Assembly (NCBI RefSeq): GCF_013403565.1
Contig: NZ_CP058627.1
Coordinates: forward strand, 2,790,001 to 2,854,000
DNA: 64,000 nt
Source of the DNA: Chitinibacter bivalviorum
GTDB taxonomy: Bacteria > Pseudomonadota > Gammaproteobacteria > Burkholderiales > Chitinibacteraceae
Reading direction: 5' to 3'
This document shows positions 25,636 to 34,511 of the stretch, in pieces (position 1 is the first letter of the stretch; every line of letters starts with the position of its first letter). The notes below the pieces were generated by a model. The model ran no database searches. It was not told where the DNA came from and saw nothing but the letters and a program-made list of their open reading frames with translations. Both the position numbers and the translations under genes were made by a program.

Positions 25636-26529
25636 ATGTCCAATCTCATCACCGATCTCGAATCTGCCATCACCTCCGCCACCGGCGCGGTGTTTCACGT
25701 GAAGCAACAACGCAGCGTGGGTGGGGGCTGTATTAATGAGGCGTTTGTGATCAGCGATCGCGCCGACTCAACGCGGCAGTATTTTGTGAAAACCAATCGC
25801 GCGGCTTTGCATCACATGTTTGTTGCTGAGGCGGCGGGGCTGGTGGCGCTGGGGGAGGGAATGCGTGTGCCGCAGCCGATTGCGGATGGGGTGAGTGGCG
25901 CGCAGGCTTGGCTGGTACTCGAATATTTGCCGATGGCCGGCTCGCCCGATCCAGAGTCTATGGGGGCGGCTTTGGCGCGGGTACATCGCATTACGCCGAC
26001 GGGTTTGACGAAGGGCTCGCCGCGCTTTGGTTGGGATATTGATAACACCATCGGCAGCACGCCGCAAAGTAATCGCTGGAATCAGAGTTGGATAGATTTC
26101 TGGCGTGATGAACGACTGCTGCCGCAATTCAAATTGGCGCGACACAATGGCTGTGATTTTGGCGCTGCGGGCGCTAAGTTGCTCGATAAATTGCCCGAGT
26201 TTTTCCGCGATTACACGCCGCAACCGAGCTTGCTGCATGGTGATTTGTGGGGCGGGAATGCGGCGGGGCTGGCCGATGGTACGCCGGTGATTTTTGACCC
26301 CGCCTGCTACTTTGGCGATCGCGAGTGCGATTTGGCAATGACCGAGTTATTCGGCGGTTTCGGGCCGCGCTTTATGGCGGCCTATCACGCGGCGTGGCCG
26401 ATTGATGCGGGCTACGCGCAGCGCAAGACGCTGTATAACCTGTATCACATTATCAATCATGTGAATTTATTCGGCAGCGGCTACGAAGGCCAAGCGCGGC
26501 AGATGATTGCCACTTTGCTGCGCGCTTGA
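25636..26529 (+). CDS. Fructosamine kinase family protein
   Basis: A 297-residue kinase of the Fn3K family, which phosphorylates protein-bound or free ketoamines (fructosamine, ribulosamine) and so helps remove glycation. Marks: GGGCINEAF (glycine loop, about 32-40), FVKTN, the catalytic HGDLWGGN (about 199-206) and FDPACYFGDRECDLAM (metal-binding Asp). ATG 25636 gives the usual family length; the frame is open from TTG 25567 but the added residues are not family-like. A parS-like site is embedded near its 5' end, where it encodes VFHVKQ. Confidence 0.92.
   Translation: MSNLITDLESAITSATGAVFHVKQQRSVGGGCINEAFVISDRADSTRQYFVKTNRAALHHMFVAEAAGLVALGEGMRVPQPIADGVSGAQAWLVLEYLPMAGSPDPESMGAALARVHRITPTGLTKGSPRFGWDIDNTIGSTPQSNRWNQSWIDFWRDERLLPQFKLARHNGCDFGAAGAKLLDKLPEFFRDYTPQPSLLHGDLWGGNAAGLADGTPVIFDPACYFGDRECDLAMTELFGGFGPRFMAAYHAAWPIDAGYAQRKTLYNLYHIINHVNLFGSGYEGQARQMIATLLRA
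25691..25706. promoter_or_regulatory. parS-like ParB-binding site 1
   Basis: TGTTTCACGTGAAGCA matches the 16-bp parS palindrome TGTTTCACGTGAAACA with one mismatch. It is inside the fructosamine kinase gene. Confidence 0.7.
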
Positions 26530-26543
26530 CCTGTCGCTAGGGA

Positions 26544-27188
26544 TTAGACGCTGGCGGCGGTGAAGCGCTGTTGAATGTGTTTTGGCGTTTCGATTTCATC
26601 GACAATCGCCACCGCCAAGTCGGCCACCGAAATACCCGCTGGCTGCTCACCAGCAAATAGCACGTCATCACCGCCTACGCGATATTGGCCTGTGCGCTCG
26701 CCGGGGGCGAGGAACACCGGTGGCGAAACAAAACGCCATTTCAGGCTGCTCTCGGCGCGCAGCAGATTCAGCGCTTCGCGTGCGCCCAGTGCGCCTTCTT
26801 TCCATTCAGCAGGGAAATCAGGCGTGTCGATCAGTTGCAATCCCGGCGCGATATACAGGCTACCCGCACCGCCGACTTCCAGAAAATCAGCCACGCCAGC
26901 GGCTTTCACACCCGCCACGATGGCGTTGTGGCCTTGCAAAAATAGCGCTTGAATATCGGGCTTGCCCCAGCCGGGGTTAAAGGCCGAAATCACAGCATCG
27001 TGGCCCGCCACAGCGGCGGCGATGTCGGCGGCGTCATAGGCATTGCTGGCGCGGGCGGTGACATTGGCCAGCGCTGGCACTTTGGCAATATTGCTGACCA
27101 CGGCAGTGACTTGGTGGCCGCGATTGGCGAGCTCTTGCAAGATGGCTGAGCCGACAAAACCAGTTGCACCGATCAGAGCGATTTTCAT
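26544..27188 (-). CDS. NAD(P)-binding oxidoreductase, NmrA/atypical SDR type
   Basis: A 214-residue Rossmann-fold protein starting [20 protein letters not shown] with the glycine motif GATGFVGS (7-14). It lacks the YxxxK catalytic pair of classical short-chain dehydrogenases at the usual place and belongs to the atypical 'NAD(P)H-binding' group (NmrA/YwnB-like). AAGGAA precedes ATG 27188. It is divergent from a LysR regulator at 27311, the classic arrangement in which the regulator controls its neighbour. The substrate is unknown. Confidence 0.85.
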   Translation of the reverse strand: MKIALIGATGFVGSAILQELANRGHQVTAVVSNIAKVPALANVTARASNAYDAADIAAAVAGHDAVISAFNPGWGKPDIQALFLQGHNAIVAGVKAAGVADFLEVGGAGSLYIAPGLQLIDTPDFPAEWKEGALGAREALNLLRAESSLKWRFVSPPVFLAPGERTGQYRVGGDDVLFAGEQPAGISVADLAVAIVDEIETPKHIQQRFTAASV

Positions 27189-27310
27189 GATGTATTCCTT
27201 TGCAGTAATAAATGATTTGAAAGTGGGTTCATCATAATTGCTTGCAATCAGGCTGATAATCCGCCAAAAATGGCATTCATTGTTTAGTAAAACTTAACAG
27301 TAGGTACAAG

Positions 27311-28192
27311 ATGGATGCGTTGCGGCGAATGGCGATTTTTGCGCGGGTGGTGGAATTAGGCTCGATGAATGCCGCAGCCAAGGCGCTGGGCATGACGCCG
27401 TCGGCAGTCAGCCAGCATTTGAGCAAGCTCGAAGCGCAGCATAATGTGACCTTGCTGCACCGTACGACGCGCAAGCTGACGCTCACCGAGGCGGGCGCGG
27501 TGTTTTATCAGGGCTGCGCCGATATGCTGGCGGCGGCGCAATTGGCCGAGCAGCGCATTACCGAGCTGCGCGATGCGCCAGTGGGCGAGCTGCGGCTCTC
27601 GGCACCGACAGGTTTTGCGGGCCCCTTGATTAGTCAGGCGCTAGCGCCGCTACTCAAAGCGCACCCGCAACTGTCGCTGCGGCTGTTTTTTCACGATGAA
27701 ATGATCGATCTGGTGGGTAATCGGATTGATCTGGCGCTGCGCGCGGGCGAGCTAAAAGACTCTAGCCTCGTCGCACGGCATCTGGCCGATTGGCCCAATG
27801 TACTGGTCGCAGCGCCGCAATTTCTGGCGCGCATCGCGCCGATTGCGCACCCATCGCAATTGGCCGAGCAGCAATGGATAGGCATTGAGGCGGGGCGGAG
27901 TGATTTTGTATTTATCCACCCCAATGGCGAGCGTTGCCAGCCAACGATCACGCCGCGCATTGTGAGTAATAATATTGTCTCGGCCCGCGAATTTGTCTTG
28001 GCGGGAATGGGGCTAGCGATCCAGCCTGAGCCCGAAGTACGCACAGCGATCAATGACGGCCGACTGATGGTGGTGTTACCCGAATGGCGCTTACCCAGTA
28101 TCGCGATCTACGCCGTCACCCCCCGCCGCGAAGCGCAACCGGCCAAGGTACGCTACGCGATCGAGGCGCTGAAAGCACAGCTGGCGCTGTAA
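27311..28192 (+). CDS. LysR-family transcriptional regulator
   Basis: A 293-residue regulator with an N-terminal winged helix (1-60; MDALRRMAIFARVVELGSMN, AAAKALGMTPSAVSQHLSKLE) and a substrate-binding domain (about 90-290) of the CrgA/AaeR-like group. It is divergent from the NAD(P)-binding oxidoreductase gene and probably regulates it from the shared 122-bp region. The effector is unknown. Confidence 0.92.
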   Translation: MDALRRMAIFARVVELGSMNAAAKALGMTPSAVSQHLSKLEAQHNVTLLHRTTRKLTLTEAGAVFYQGCADMLAAAQLAEQRITELRDAPVGELRLSAPTGFAGPLISQALAPLLKAHPQLSLRLFFHDEMIDLVGNRIDLALRAGELKDSSLVARHLADWPNVLVAAPQFLARIAPIAHPSQLAEQQWIGIEAGRSDFVFIHPNGERCQPTITPRIVSNNIVSAREFVLAGMGLAIQPEPEVRTAINDGRLMVVLPEWRLPSIAIYAVTPRREAQPAKVRYAIEALKAQLAL

Positions 28193-28221
28193 AGCGGCGC
28201 GCGCTGTCGCAATCAGCTGCA

Positions 28222-28749
28222 TCATAAAACGTCAGCACTATTGACCAATGGCACGCGAGTCGATGCGGCGTTCAGCGCGATTAGATGGATCATCTCGCTG
28301 ACCGTCGTGCAGCAATCAGCCAGAATCGACACGGTATATTTTTCGGCGGCTTTCGAGATGGCCGTATGGGTGACGCAGTTTTGCGTCATCATGCCGCAGA
28401 CCAATAGCTCGGTAATGCCCAGCTCTTGCAGCGTCGCCTCCAGATTGGTGTGGTGAAACCCATCAGCGTAGGCTTTAATCACGACGGGCGCATCGGGCGC
28501 GGCGGCCAATACCCGCTGATGTATCTCTGCACCAACGCTGTCTTTATTAAAGAAGGGAGCAATACCCCTAGTTGGATCGGCAATGTGCTGAATATGAATA
28601 ATCGGCGTACCCGCCGCTTTGGCCTTGGCCATCGCCTGCTCGATATTCAGCAAAGTGGCGTCGGTATTCCACTGCGGAAATGCGCCGCCAGGGAAATAAT
28701 CATTCTGCAAATCAATCACTAACAAGGCACGTTGGCTTGGCTGAGTCAT
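28222..28749 (-). CDS. Cysteine hydrolase, isochorismatase-like
   Basis: A 175-residue alpha/beta hydrolase. The triad is visible as Asp in LLVIDLQNDYFPGGAF, Lys in VVIKAYADGF and Cys in CGMMTQNCVTHT. Relatives cleave amides (nicotinamidase, isochorismatase, N-carbamoylsarcosine amidase); the substrate here cannot be told. The start at 28749 is chosen because CGGAGC lies 7 bases ahead. It is divergent from the DJ-1/AraC regulator at 28870, a common pairing. Confidence 0.9.
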   Translation of the reverse strand: MTQPSQRALLVIDLQNDYFPGGAFPQWNTDATLLNIEQAMAKAKAAGTPIIHIQHIADPTRGIAPFFNKDSVGAEIHQRVLAAAPDAPVVIKAYADGFHHTNLEATLQELGITELLVCGMMTQNCVTHTAISKAAEKYTVSILADCCTTVSEMIHLIALNAASTRVPLVNSADVL

Positions 28750-28869
28750 GGTCATGCTCCGAACTGGGTGGGTGAGCAATGATTATCTGGCGGCAGGTAA
28801 AACCCCCACAGTGGCCTGATTGCCAAAATACGCTAAGATTGGGCCAATCCATTGTCATGGTTTGCCGAT

Positions 28870-29832
28870 ATGCTCAACTCTCCGCTGCCCATCGTTGCCG
28901 TCGTTGCATTTGATCAGATTAGCCCCTTCCATTTATCGGTGCCGTGCGTGGTATTTGGCGAAAATCACCCCGGCGCCCCGCGTTTTGATTTGCGCGTGTG
29001 CGCCATCGATCCACCACCATTGCGCACCTCGGCAGGCTTTACGGTTGGCAATGTGTATGATCTGACCACGCTAGAGCAGGCCGATCTGATCATTATCCCC
29101 AGCTGGCGCAATCCCGCCGAACAAGCACCCCAAGCCTTACTCGACGCACTTGTGGTTGCCGCGCAGCGCGGTGCGCATTTGGTGGGCTTGTGCTTGGGTG
29201 CGTATGTGCTGGCCGAGGCGGGGCTGCTCGACGGTCGAAAGGCGACGACGCATTGGGCGTTTGCCGATGATTTTGCGCGACGTTTTCCGCAGGTCAGGCT
29301 CGATGCCGACGTGTTGTATCTCGATGATGGCCGCATCCATACTTCGGCGGGCACGGCAGCGGGGCTCGATTGCTGCTTGCACTTGCTCCGCAGCCAATAT
29401 GGCGTGAGCGCTGCCAACGCTGTCGCGCGTCGACTCGTGGTGCCGCCGCACCGGCAAGGCGGGCAAAGTCAGTTTATTCAGCAACCGCTGCCCAGCACGG
29501 CGCGCGATTCACGGCTGGCCGAGCTGATTGAATGGGTGCGATTAAATCTGGCGCAGCCACACACGCTCGATAGCCTCGCAGCCAAAGCAATCATGAGTCG
29601 GCGCACCTTTACACGGCATTTTCAACAGCTTTATGGCCTCAGCGTAGGGCAATGGCTAATCAACGAGCGATTGGCGCTGACGCAAAGCCTGCTCGAAGGC
29701 AGCGATTTGAATATTGAGCAAATCAGCGAGCAAGCCGGCTTTGGCTCGCCAGTCTCGCTGCGACACCATTTCAGGCAGCAATTCGGGGTATCGCCGCAAG
29801 TTTGGCGGCAGACATTTCGCGGTACTACCTAG
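28870..29832 (+). CDS. GlxA-type transcriptional regulator (DJ-1/PfpI plus AraC)
   Basis: A 320-residue regulator with an N-terminal DJ-1/PfpI-like domain (about 1-180; LVGLCLGAYVLAEAGLLDGR, with the elbow Cys kept) and a C-terminal AraC-type double helix-turn-helix (about 215-315; MSRRTFTRHFQQLYG, ISEQAGFGSPVSLRHHFRQ). The start is taken at ATG 28870 rather than TTG 28852, although neither has a good ribosome-binding site. It probably controls the divergent cysteine hydrolase. Confidence 0.88.
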   Translation: MLNSPLPIVAVVAFDQISPFHLSVPCVVFGENHPGAPRFDLRVCAIDPPPLRTSAGFTVGNVYDLTTLEQADLIIIPSWRNPAEQAPQALLDALVVAAQRGAHLVGLCLGAYVLAEAGLLDGRKATTHWAFADDFARRFPQVRLDADVLYLDDGRIHTSAGTAAGLDCCLHLLRSQYGVSAANAVARRLVVPPHRQGGQSQFIQQPLPSTARDSRLAELIEWVRLNLAQPHTLDSLAAKAIMSRRTFTRHFQQLYGLSVGQWLINERLALTQSLLEGSDLNIEQISEQAGFGSPVSLRHHFRQQFGVSPQVWRQTFRGTT

Positions 29833-29873
29833 CAGTAAAACTAGGGCCAAAATGGCTAATCTGGGCCTATTTT

Positions 29874-29894
29874 TTATCCACAAATTTATCCACA
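29874..29894 (+). promoter_or_regulatory. Two tandem perfect DnaA boxes
   Basis: TTATCCACA occurs at 29874-29882 and again at 29886-29894, 12 bp start to start, in an AT-rich intergenic gap of 74 bp between convergent genes. Both match the strict DnaA consensus. Confidence 0.75.
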
Positions 29895-29906
29895 ATCTAA
29901 GTAGCC

Positions 29907-30689
29907 TTAACCTCCCGAACCAGCCCAATGGCGCATGCCTAATTTCCATTGCCAGTGCAGCGCATACAGCGAGCCAGCGGCGATCAGGCCCATGAGCGCA
30001 ATCGTGCTCCAGACATTCGCGTCGCGCAGTAAGGCCAGCGTTGGCCACCAGACGATGCCGCCCAGTGGCAAAGCCATAAAGGCGTAGCGCGTGAGCTTGG
30101 GGAAAATTTCTAGCGGGTAGCGCGACATATCGGTCAGCTTGCCCATCATGACTTGCATCGCAAAAGATTCGCCCAACCAGAAACAGCAGGATACCGCCAT
30201 CATATTGACCGATAGCAACACAATTGCCGCAAATGGCACCATGATGATGAATTTTAGCCAAAACATACCGTCACTCAGATACGGCGTATTCCACAGCCCA
30301 AAGATGCAATAGGCGAGGCCAGTAAACAGGCAAATAAAGCCCTGGGGGTGAAATTTTTCCAGCATCAGCAGCAATAGCGGATGGCCGGGGCGGGTATAAA
30401 AACGCGTGAAATTGCCGTTCTTGAGCCAGATCTCCACCCAGTACATCGAATTAAAACAGCTACTTTGCGGGGCAAAAATCGTGAACATAAAGCCCTGCAT
30501 AAAGATCAATTCGCCCCGACTCCAGCCCATTACCGTGCCAGAAGCTCCGAGCATAAAGTACACCGTCAGCATGCTGGCAAGTGAAGTTGAGATCACGCCA
30601 AGCATAATCAGCCCGAAATCCGCGCGATTTTCCAATTTTGCCGCTGCGTCGGCGCGCGCCATACGCAGGTAGGCGGTGGCAAAAGTCAT
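29907..30689 (-). CDS. ABC-2 family exporter permease 2
   Basis: A 260-residue inner-membrane protein with six hydrophobic segments, matching the ABC-2 permease subgroup (DUF990, ABC2_membrane_6). Family marks include RADFGLIMLGVIS, RGELIFMQGFMF and MGKLTDMSRYPLEIFPK near the C-terminal half. It is one of two different ABC-2 subunits in this operon; together with the ATPase at 32466 they would form an exporter heterodimer. The other permease and the ATPase lie upstream, with a GNAT and a lipocalin-like gene between. A DnaA box lies in the space before its start. Confidence 0.85.
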   Translation of the reverse strand: MTFATAYLRMARADAAAKLENRADFGLIMLGVISTSLASMLTVYFMLGASGTVMGWSRGELIFMQGFMFTIFAPQSSCFNSMYWVEIWLKNGNFTRFYTRPGHPLLLLMLEKFHPQGFICLFTGLAYCIFGLWNTPYLSDGMFWLKFIIMVPFAAIVLLSVNMMAVSCCFWLGESFAMQVMMGKLTDMSRYPLEIFPKLTRYAFMALPLGGIVWWPTLALLRDANVWSTIALMGLIAAGSLYALHWQWKLGMRHWAGSGG

Positions 30690-30700
30690 ACTACCCTTCC

Positions 30701-30709
30701 TGTGGATAA
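30701..30709 (-). promoter_or_regulatory. DnaA box
   Basis: TGTGGATAA is the exact reverse complement of TTATCCACA, located 12 bp before the start of permease 2. It belongs with the pair at 29874-29894. Confidence 0.6.
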
Positions 30710-30772
30710 GTTTGTGGGCAAGTTATTAACAAGCTGTGAGCCTAGTGTGAGTGTGGCCTGTATAAGTCGTGG

Positions 30773-30797
30773 GTATGTCGGTATAAATCATTTCAAA
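30773..30797. repeat. Partial copy of the 50-bp hairpin repeat
   Basis: GGGTATGTCGGTATAAATCA resembles the left part of repeat copy A, but no ATACCC arm follows. It lies right at the 3' end of the GNAT gene, so it keeps the placement of the full copies. Confidence 0.35.
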
Positions 30798-31251
30798 TGG
30801 GCGTCTGGGTAAAATCAATTCCACTCGGATTTTCGCGCACCATCATGCGCTCTGGTGCTGGGAATACCTGAAATCCAAATTGCTCATACAAGCCGTGTGC
30901 ATTGCCAGTCAGTAAAAAGCAGCGGGATACACCTGCTAGTATTGGGCTAGACAGCAGTTCAGAAATGATTTTCTTTGATATACCCCCGCCTCGATAGGCT
31001 TCATCAACATACACATCGGCCAGATAGGCAAAGCGCACCGTGTCGCTGATTACCCGTGCATAGCCCACTTGCTGCCCGTCGACGAATGCACCAATCACCA
31101 CCGTAGAAGCACGTGCGGCTTGCTCAACGTAATGCTGGCTAATGCCCGGCGACCAATACGAGCCGGCCAACCACGCCGTAATGCGCGGCCAGTCCATCGT
31201 GGATAAGTCAGTGCTCAATGTCAGTGCAGGTGCGTTCATTTCATTGTTCAT
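30793..31251 (-). CDS. GNAT family N-acetyltransferase
   Basis: A 152-residue acetyltransferase using acetyl-CoA. The GNAT core shows RFAYLADVYVDEAYRGGGI (motif A with the R-G-G-G-I pyrophosphate loop) and LYEQFGFQVF near the end. The start is ATG 31251 rather than TTG 31257 a little upstream; ATG 31239 is also possible. It lies between the two permease genes of the ABC operon in the same direction. The substrate is unknown. Confidence 0.88.
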   Translation of the reverse strand: MNNEMNAPALTLSTDLSTMDWPRITAWLAGSYWSPGISQHYVEQAARASTVVIGAFVDGQQVGYARVISDTVRFAYLADVYVDEAYRGGGISKKIISELLSSPILAGVSRCFLLTGNAHGLYEQFGFQVFPAPERMMVRENPSGIDFTQTPI

Positions 31252-31299
31252 TGCCAATTCCGTTCTTCGGGCCTAGCGCCCAGACGCTTATTCCACGGG

Positions 31300-31656
31300 C
31301 TATGCACTAACCCGCCGCCAGATTTCATATTCGACGCGCTCACCGGCCGCATTAAAGCGCTCGTTATGCCATTCATCACCGGCAATCCGATAAGTAAAGG
31401 TAAACTCCGCGCCGTTCATTTCCCCCCACGAAGCCAAGGCGGGCGTTTCGGTATAACTCGTTTGATCAAAACGATAGCCACCGCTGGCCGCCGAATAAAA
31501 AGCGCCGCGCAGCAGCGTGACAAAGCTAAAGCTCTGCGCCGAAATCACTTTGCGCGATTGCAGCTCATTCATGTTGTACGGCTTGATCGCCTCGCCCGGC
31601 TCGGCAATTTCGCCAGACACTAACTGCCATGCACCAATAAATGGATTGCTATTCAT
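31300..31656 (-). CDS. Lipocalin-like domain protein
   Basis: A 118-residue cytoplasmic protein starting with the lipocalin-like GAWQLVSGE motif and continuing as beta strands (FSFVTLLRGAFYSAASGGYRF, EFTFTYRIAGDEWHN) up to YEIWRRV. This matches small 'lipocalin-like domain' proteins of unknown ligand. It stands 27 bp downstream of permease 1 and is probably co-transcribed. Confidence 0.72.
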   Translation of the reverse strand: MNSNPFIGAWQLVSGEIAEPGEAIKPYNMNELQSRKVISAQSFSFVTLLRGAFYSAASGGYRFDQTSYTETPALASWGEMNGAEFTFTYRIAGDEWHNERFNAAGERVEYEIWRRVSA

Positions 31657-31683
31657 GTGTAAATTCTTCCAATCAAAAATGAC

Positions 31684-32469
31684 TTAAGCCCCGAAAATCA
31701 CCAGCTTGCGTTGAATCATTCGACTCGCCCATTGTGCACAGATGACAAACACCAGCGCCCATACGGCTTGAATGAATAGCGGTGTGATCTCGCTACTTTG
31801 CCCGGTGAGATAGGCGACCGGCGTATTGAAAAAATGCGCGAAGGGTAGCCAATGCAAGATGGTTTGCACGCCAGCTGGCAGAAAAGCGAGCGGAATCAGC
31901 GCACCGCCGAGAAACTGCACCACGACATCCTTGCTGGCAGTAATGCCCCATAAATCGGTGGCGATGAAACCCGCGAGACCGACGACAAAGTCGATACAAA
32001 ACAGCAGGACGAAGGACAAGGCAATTGACGCAAGTGCCAGCAGCCACGAGCTAGGGCTCAAACGCAAACCAGCCCACAGCAAAAACACGCCAAAGGCGGG
32101 CAGAAAATAGGCGGCTTGCGCCAACACGCGCCCCAAGGATAGCGCGGCGTGCCGTAGCGGCAGCGAGATGGGTTGCGTCAAGGCAGTTGCCACTTCGCCC
32201 GAGCGGATTTCTCGCGCCAAACGCCAATCACCAAAGGCCTGCATCATGGCAAACAAGGTCTGCGCGGTAACTACGTGCAATAGCGCCGACGAAAAACTCA
32301 TCCCCGCGCGGGTCGGGTCACCGGCGTACAGCGCTTGCCACAGGTAGTACAGCAGCCACATGCCGAGCAGATAACCCAGGGTGAGTATGGCTCTGCCGCG
32401 CTTATCTGTTGCGACGATGCGGGCATTACCCCATGCCAATGCAGCACAGGCTTTCAATCTATGCTTCAT
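31684..32469 (-). CDS. ABC-2 family exporter permease 1
   Basis: A 261-residue inner-membrane protein with six hydrophobic segments, of the ABC-2/DUF990 group. The marks are REIRSGEVATALTQPISLPL and DLWGITASKDVVVQFLGGALIPLAFLP. Its start overlaps the end of the ATPase gene by 4 bp (ATGA), a mark of coupled translation. It pairs with permease 2 at 29907. DUF990-type exporters in other bacteria often export antibiotics or lipids; the cargo here is not evident. Confidence 0.85.
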   Translation of the reverse strand: MKHRLKACAALAWGNARIVATDKRGRAILTLGYLLGMWLLYYLWQALYAGDPTRAGMSFSSALLHVVTAQTLFAMMQAFGDWRLAREIRSGEVATALTQPISLPLRHAALSLGRVLAQAAYFLPAFGVFLLWAGLRLSPSSWLLALASIALSFVLLFCIDFVVGLAGFIATDLWGITASKDVVVQFLGGALIPLAFLPAGVQTILHWLPFAHFFNTPVAYLTGQSSEITPLFIQAVWALVFVICAQWASRMIQRKLVIFGA

Positions 32470-33491
32470 ACCGTGGCATCCTCCGCTGCATCGGCGCGCA
32501 GATTTTTGCCGATATAAAAGCCGTGCAGCAGGTCTTCAAAGCTTTGCTCCACTGGCTTGATTTCATGCACAGTAAATGGGGCAAGCGTCTTGACCAAATC
32601 AGCAAAGGGCAAAGCGTCGTCTTGACGCGCGATTTCTAGCCAGTCGCCATTGCTGCGCACCGGCAGGGCAGCAGGGTGAGCGGCGAGCACTTCATTCGCC
32701 GCAGCGTGTTGGCTGGCATCGACTCGCGCCGCCCACCAGCGCCCGTCGCCGGCGTGAGCACGAAAATCGCTCAAACTACCGTCAAAACGCAGCGTTCCAT
32801 GGTCGATCAGCAGCAAACGTCGGGTAAGTCGCTCAATATCACCGACATCGTGCGAGGTAATCAACACCGTCGTACCCGCTTCCTGATTGAGTTTACGGAT
32901 CAGTGCGCGCATACGCGATTTCATTTCCAGATCGAGCCCAATCGTCGGCTCATCGAGGAAAACGACTTCGGGCGCATGCAAAAAAGCGGCTGCGATTTCG
33001 CATAACATGCGCTGACCCAAGCTCAGGGTACGCGCAGGTCTATCCCAAAATTCATCCATCCCGCCATCGGCGCGAAATAGTTTGAGCTGGTGCTGGTACA
33101 CGGCGTCGGGCACGTCAAACAGCGCCTGCAAGATGGCAAACGAGTCGCGTACCGGCAGGTCTTGCCACAACTGCGAACGTTGACCAAACACCACGCCTAT
33201 CCGTTTGACGTATTGCTGGCGCTGCCGCATCGGGTCAAAGCCCGCTACGGTGACGCGCCCACTTGATGGCGCCAAGATGCCCGTGAGCATTTTGATCGTC
33301 GTCGATTTCCCCGCACCATTAGGGCCAACCAGCGCGACACATTCGCCGCGCGCAATCTCAAAATTGACGCCGCTGACAGATTTGTTTTCATCGTATTGGG
33401 TACGAATCAACTGCGTAAAACGCTCACCCCACGTTTTGGCTGGGCGCGGTGTTTTATAAATACGGCTGAGATTTTCGGCTTGAATTAACAT
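32466..33491 (-). CDS. ABC exporter ATPase
   Basis: A 341-residue ATP-binding subunit with Walker A GPNGAGKST, Q loop, signature LSLGQRM (the usual LSGGQ is altered to LSLGQ), Walker B EVVFLDEPTIGLD and switch His in ITSHD. A C-terminal extension of about 90 residues is typical of the NatA/DrrA-like exporter group. It overlaps the upstream phosphotransferase gene by 7 bp and the downstream permease by 4 bp, so these three genes are one translation unit. Confidence 0.93.
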   Translation of the reverse strand: MLIQAENLSRIYKTPRPAKTWGERFTQLIRTQYDENKSVSGVNFEIARGECVALVGPNGAGKSTTIKMLTGILAPSSGRVTVAGFDPMRQRQQYVKRIGVVFGQRSQLWQDLPVRDSFAILQALFDVPDAVYQHQLKLFRADGGMDEFWDRPARTLSLGQRMLCEIAAAFLHAPEVVFLDEPTIGLDLEMKSRMRALIRKLNQEAGTTVLITSHDVGDIERLTRRLLLIDHGTLRFDGSLSDFRAHAGDGRWWAARVDASQHAAANEVLAAHPAALPVRSNGDWLEIARQDDALPFADLVKTLAPFTVHEIKPVEQSFEDLLHGFYIGKNLRADAAEDATV

Positions 33492-34489
33492 TCTTTATCC
33501 TGAGAGCATTGCTGCGAGCTTTGCGCCATCATCGCGCCAAACTCAGCAAACGATTTGTCCAAAATTGCTAAATTGGCAAACTTCGCGTTAAACCATGCTT
33601 CGTCGTACCAAGCCAGATTGCGGCTGTGTTTGGCATCGTCCCATAAGGAAAAAAACCAGCGTCGCGCGGCAAAACCTTCGGGGGCGGCGTGGTGCTGTAA
33701 ATAGGTTTCCAGCAATTGCAATTCGGGCGCAACATCGGCGAGGTGGAAAATATCTTGCTCGCGGTGGCGAAAGGCCACATCACACGGGTCGAGCGCCGCC
33801 AATAATTCGCCAGTATGTTCATCAAACAGAAAATTGCCCGCGTGCGGATCATCATGCACCAAGCTCGACGGCATACCCGCCAGTGGCGCCAGCAAGCGCG
33901 AGCGCTCTTGCCAGAGCCGCTGGTACGCAGCTTTTTGCTGCGGCGTGAAAGGCGAAGCGGGGCTCTGCACATAGTCATGCAGCGGCAGCGTCCACGCCTC
34001 AAAGGCGGCGATCAAATCAGCGCTAAATTGCCCGTCGGGTAGCTCAAAGCCGCGCGCATCGCTGACCGCGTGCCAAGCCAGTAACACTGCCACGACTTGC
34101 TCGGCGGTGAGCTGCGGCTTGGCCCAAGGCTTGGCGACATGCCACGGCGCGACACCGGGTAGGCGATTGAGCATCAATAGGTCAACTATCTTGCCATTGA
34201 GCTCAATCTGGCTTTGCAACAAGATTTGCGGCATCGCCGCCGGGCTATGTGGCTGTAAGCGAGCGAGCCCGATCACTTCCCGCGCAGCGCGACCCGCTTG
34301 CCAACCCAGCTTAACGACCACATCGCCAGCCTCACCACTGAGAATGACCGCATGGCCATAAAAGGCGGCGATTTCTTGCACCAACTGCGCGGTTTGGCCG
34401 AAATGCGCCTGATAACAGGCGAGGGCGGTTTGGGCGTAGACAGATAATGCGGCTGGGGACACTTCTGCTGAAGACGTATTTTCTGACAT
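33485..34489 (-). CDS. APH-family phosphotransferase
   Basis: A 334-residue kinase-fold protein of the aminoglycoside phosphotransferase/choline kinase superfamily. The catalytic loop is VHDDPHAGNFLF (Asp and Asn kept) and the metal-binding Asp is in LAALDPCDV. The N-terminal lobe has VVVKLGWQAGR, with the ATP-binding Lys. It leads the ABC exporter operon and overlaps the ATPase gene by 7 bp, which recalls antibiotic self-protection cassettes, although the true substrate is unknown. It is divergent from an AraC regulator, 22 bp apart. Confidence 0.82.
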   Translation of the reverse strand: MSENTSSAEVSPAALSVYAQTALACYQAHFGQTAQLVQEIAAFYGHAVILSGEAGDVVVKLGWQAGRAAREVIGLARLQPHSPAAMPQILLQSQIELNGKIVDLLMLNRLPGVAPWHVAKPWAKPQLTAEQVVAVLLAWHAVSDARGFELPDGQFSADLIAAFEAWTLPLHDYVQSPASPFTPQQKAAYQRLWQERSRLLAPLAGMPSSLVHDDPHAGNFLFDEHTGELLAALDPCDVAFRHREQDIFHLADVAPELQLLETYLQHHAAPEGFAARRWFFSLWDDAKHSRNLAWYDEAWFNAKFANLAILDKSFAEFGAMMAQSSQQCSQDKEC

Positions 34490-34511
34490 TTGCTTACCAA
34501 TTGCTGAATTT

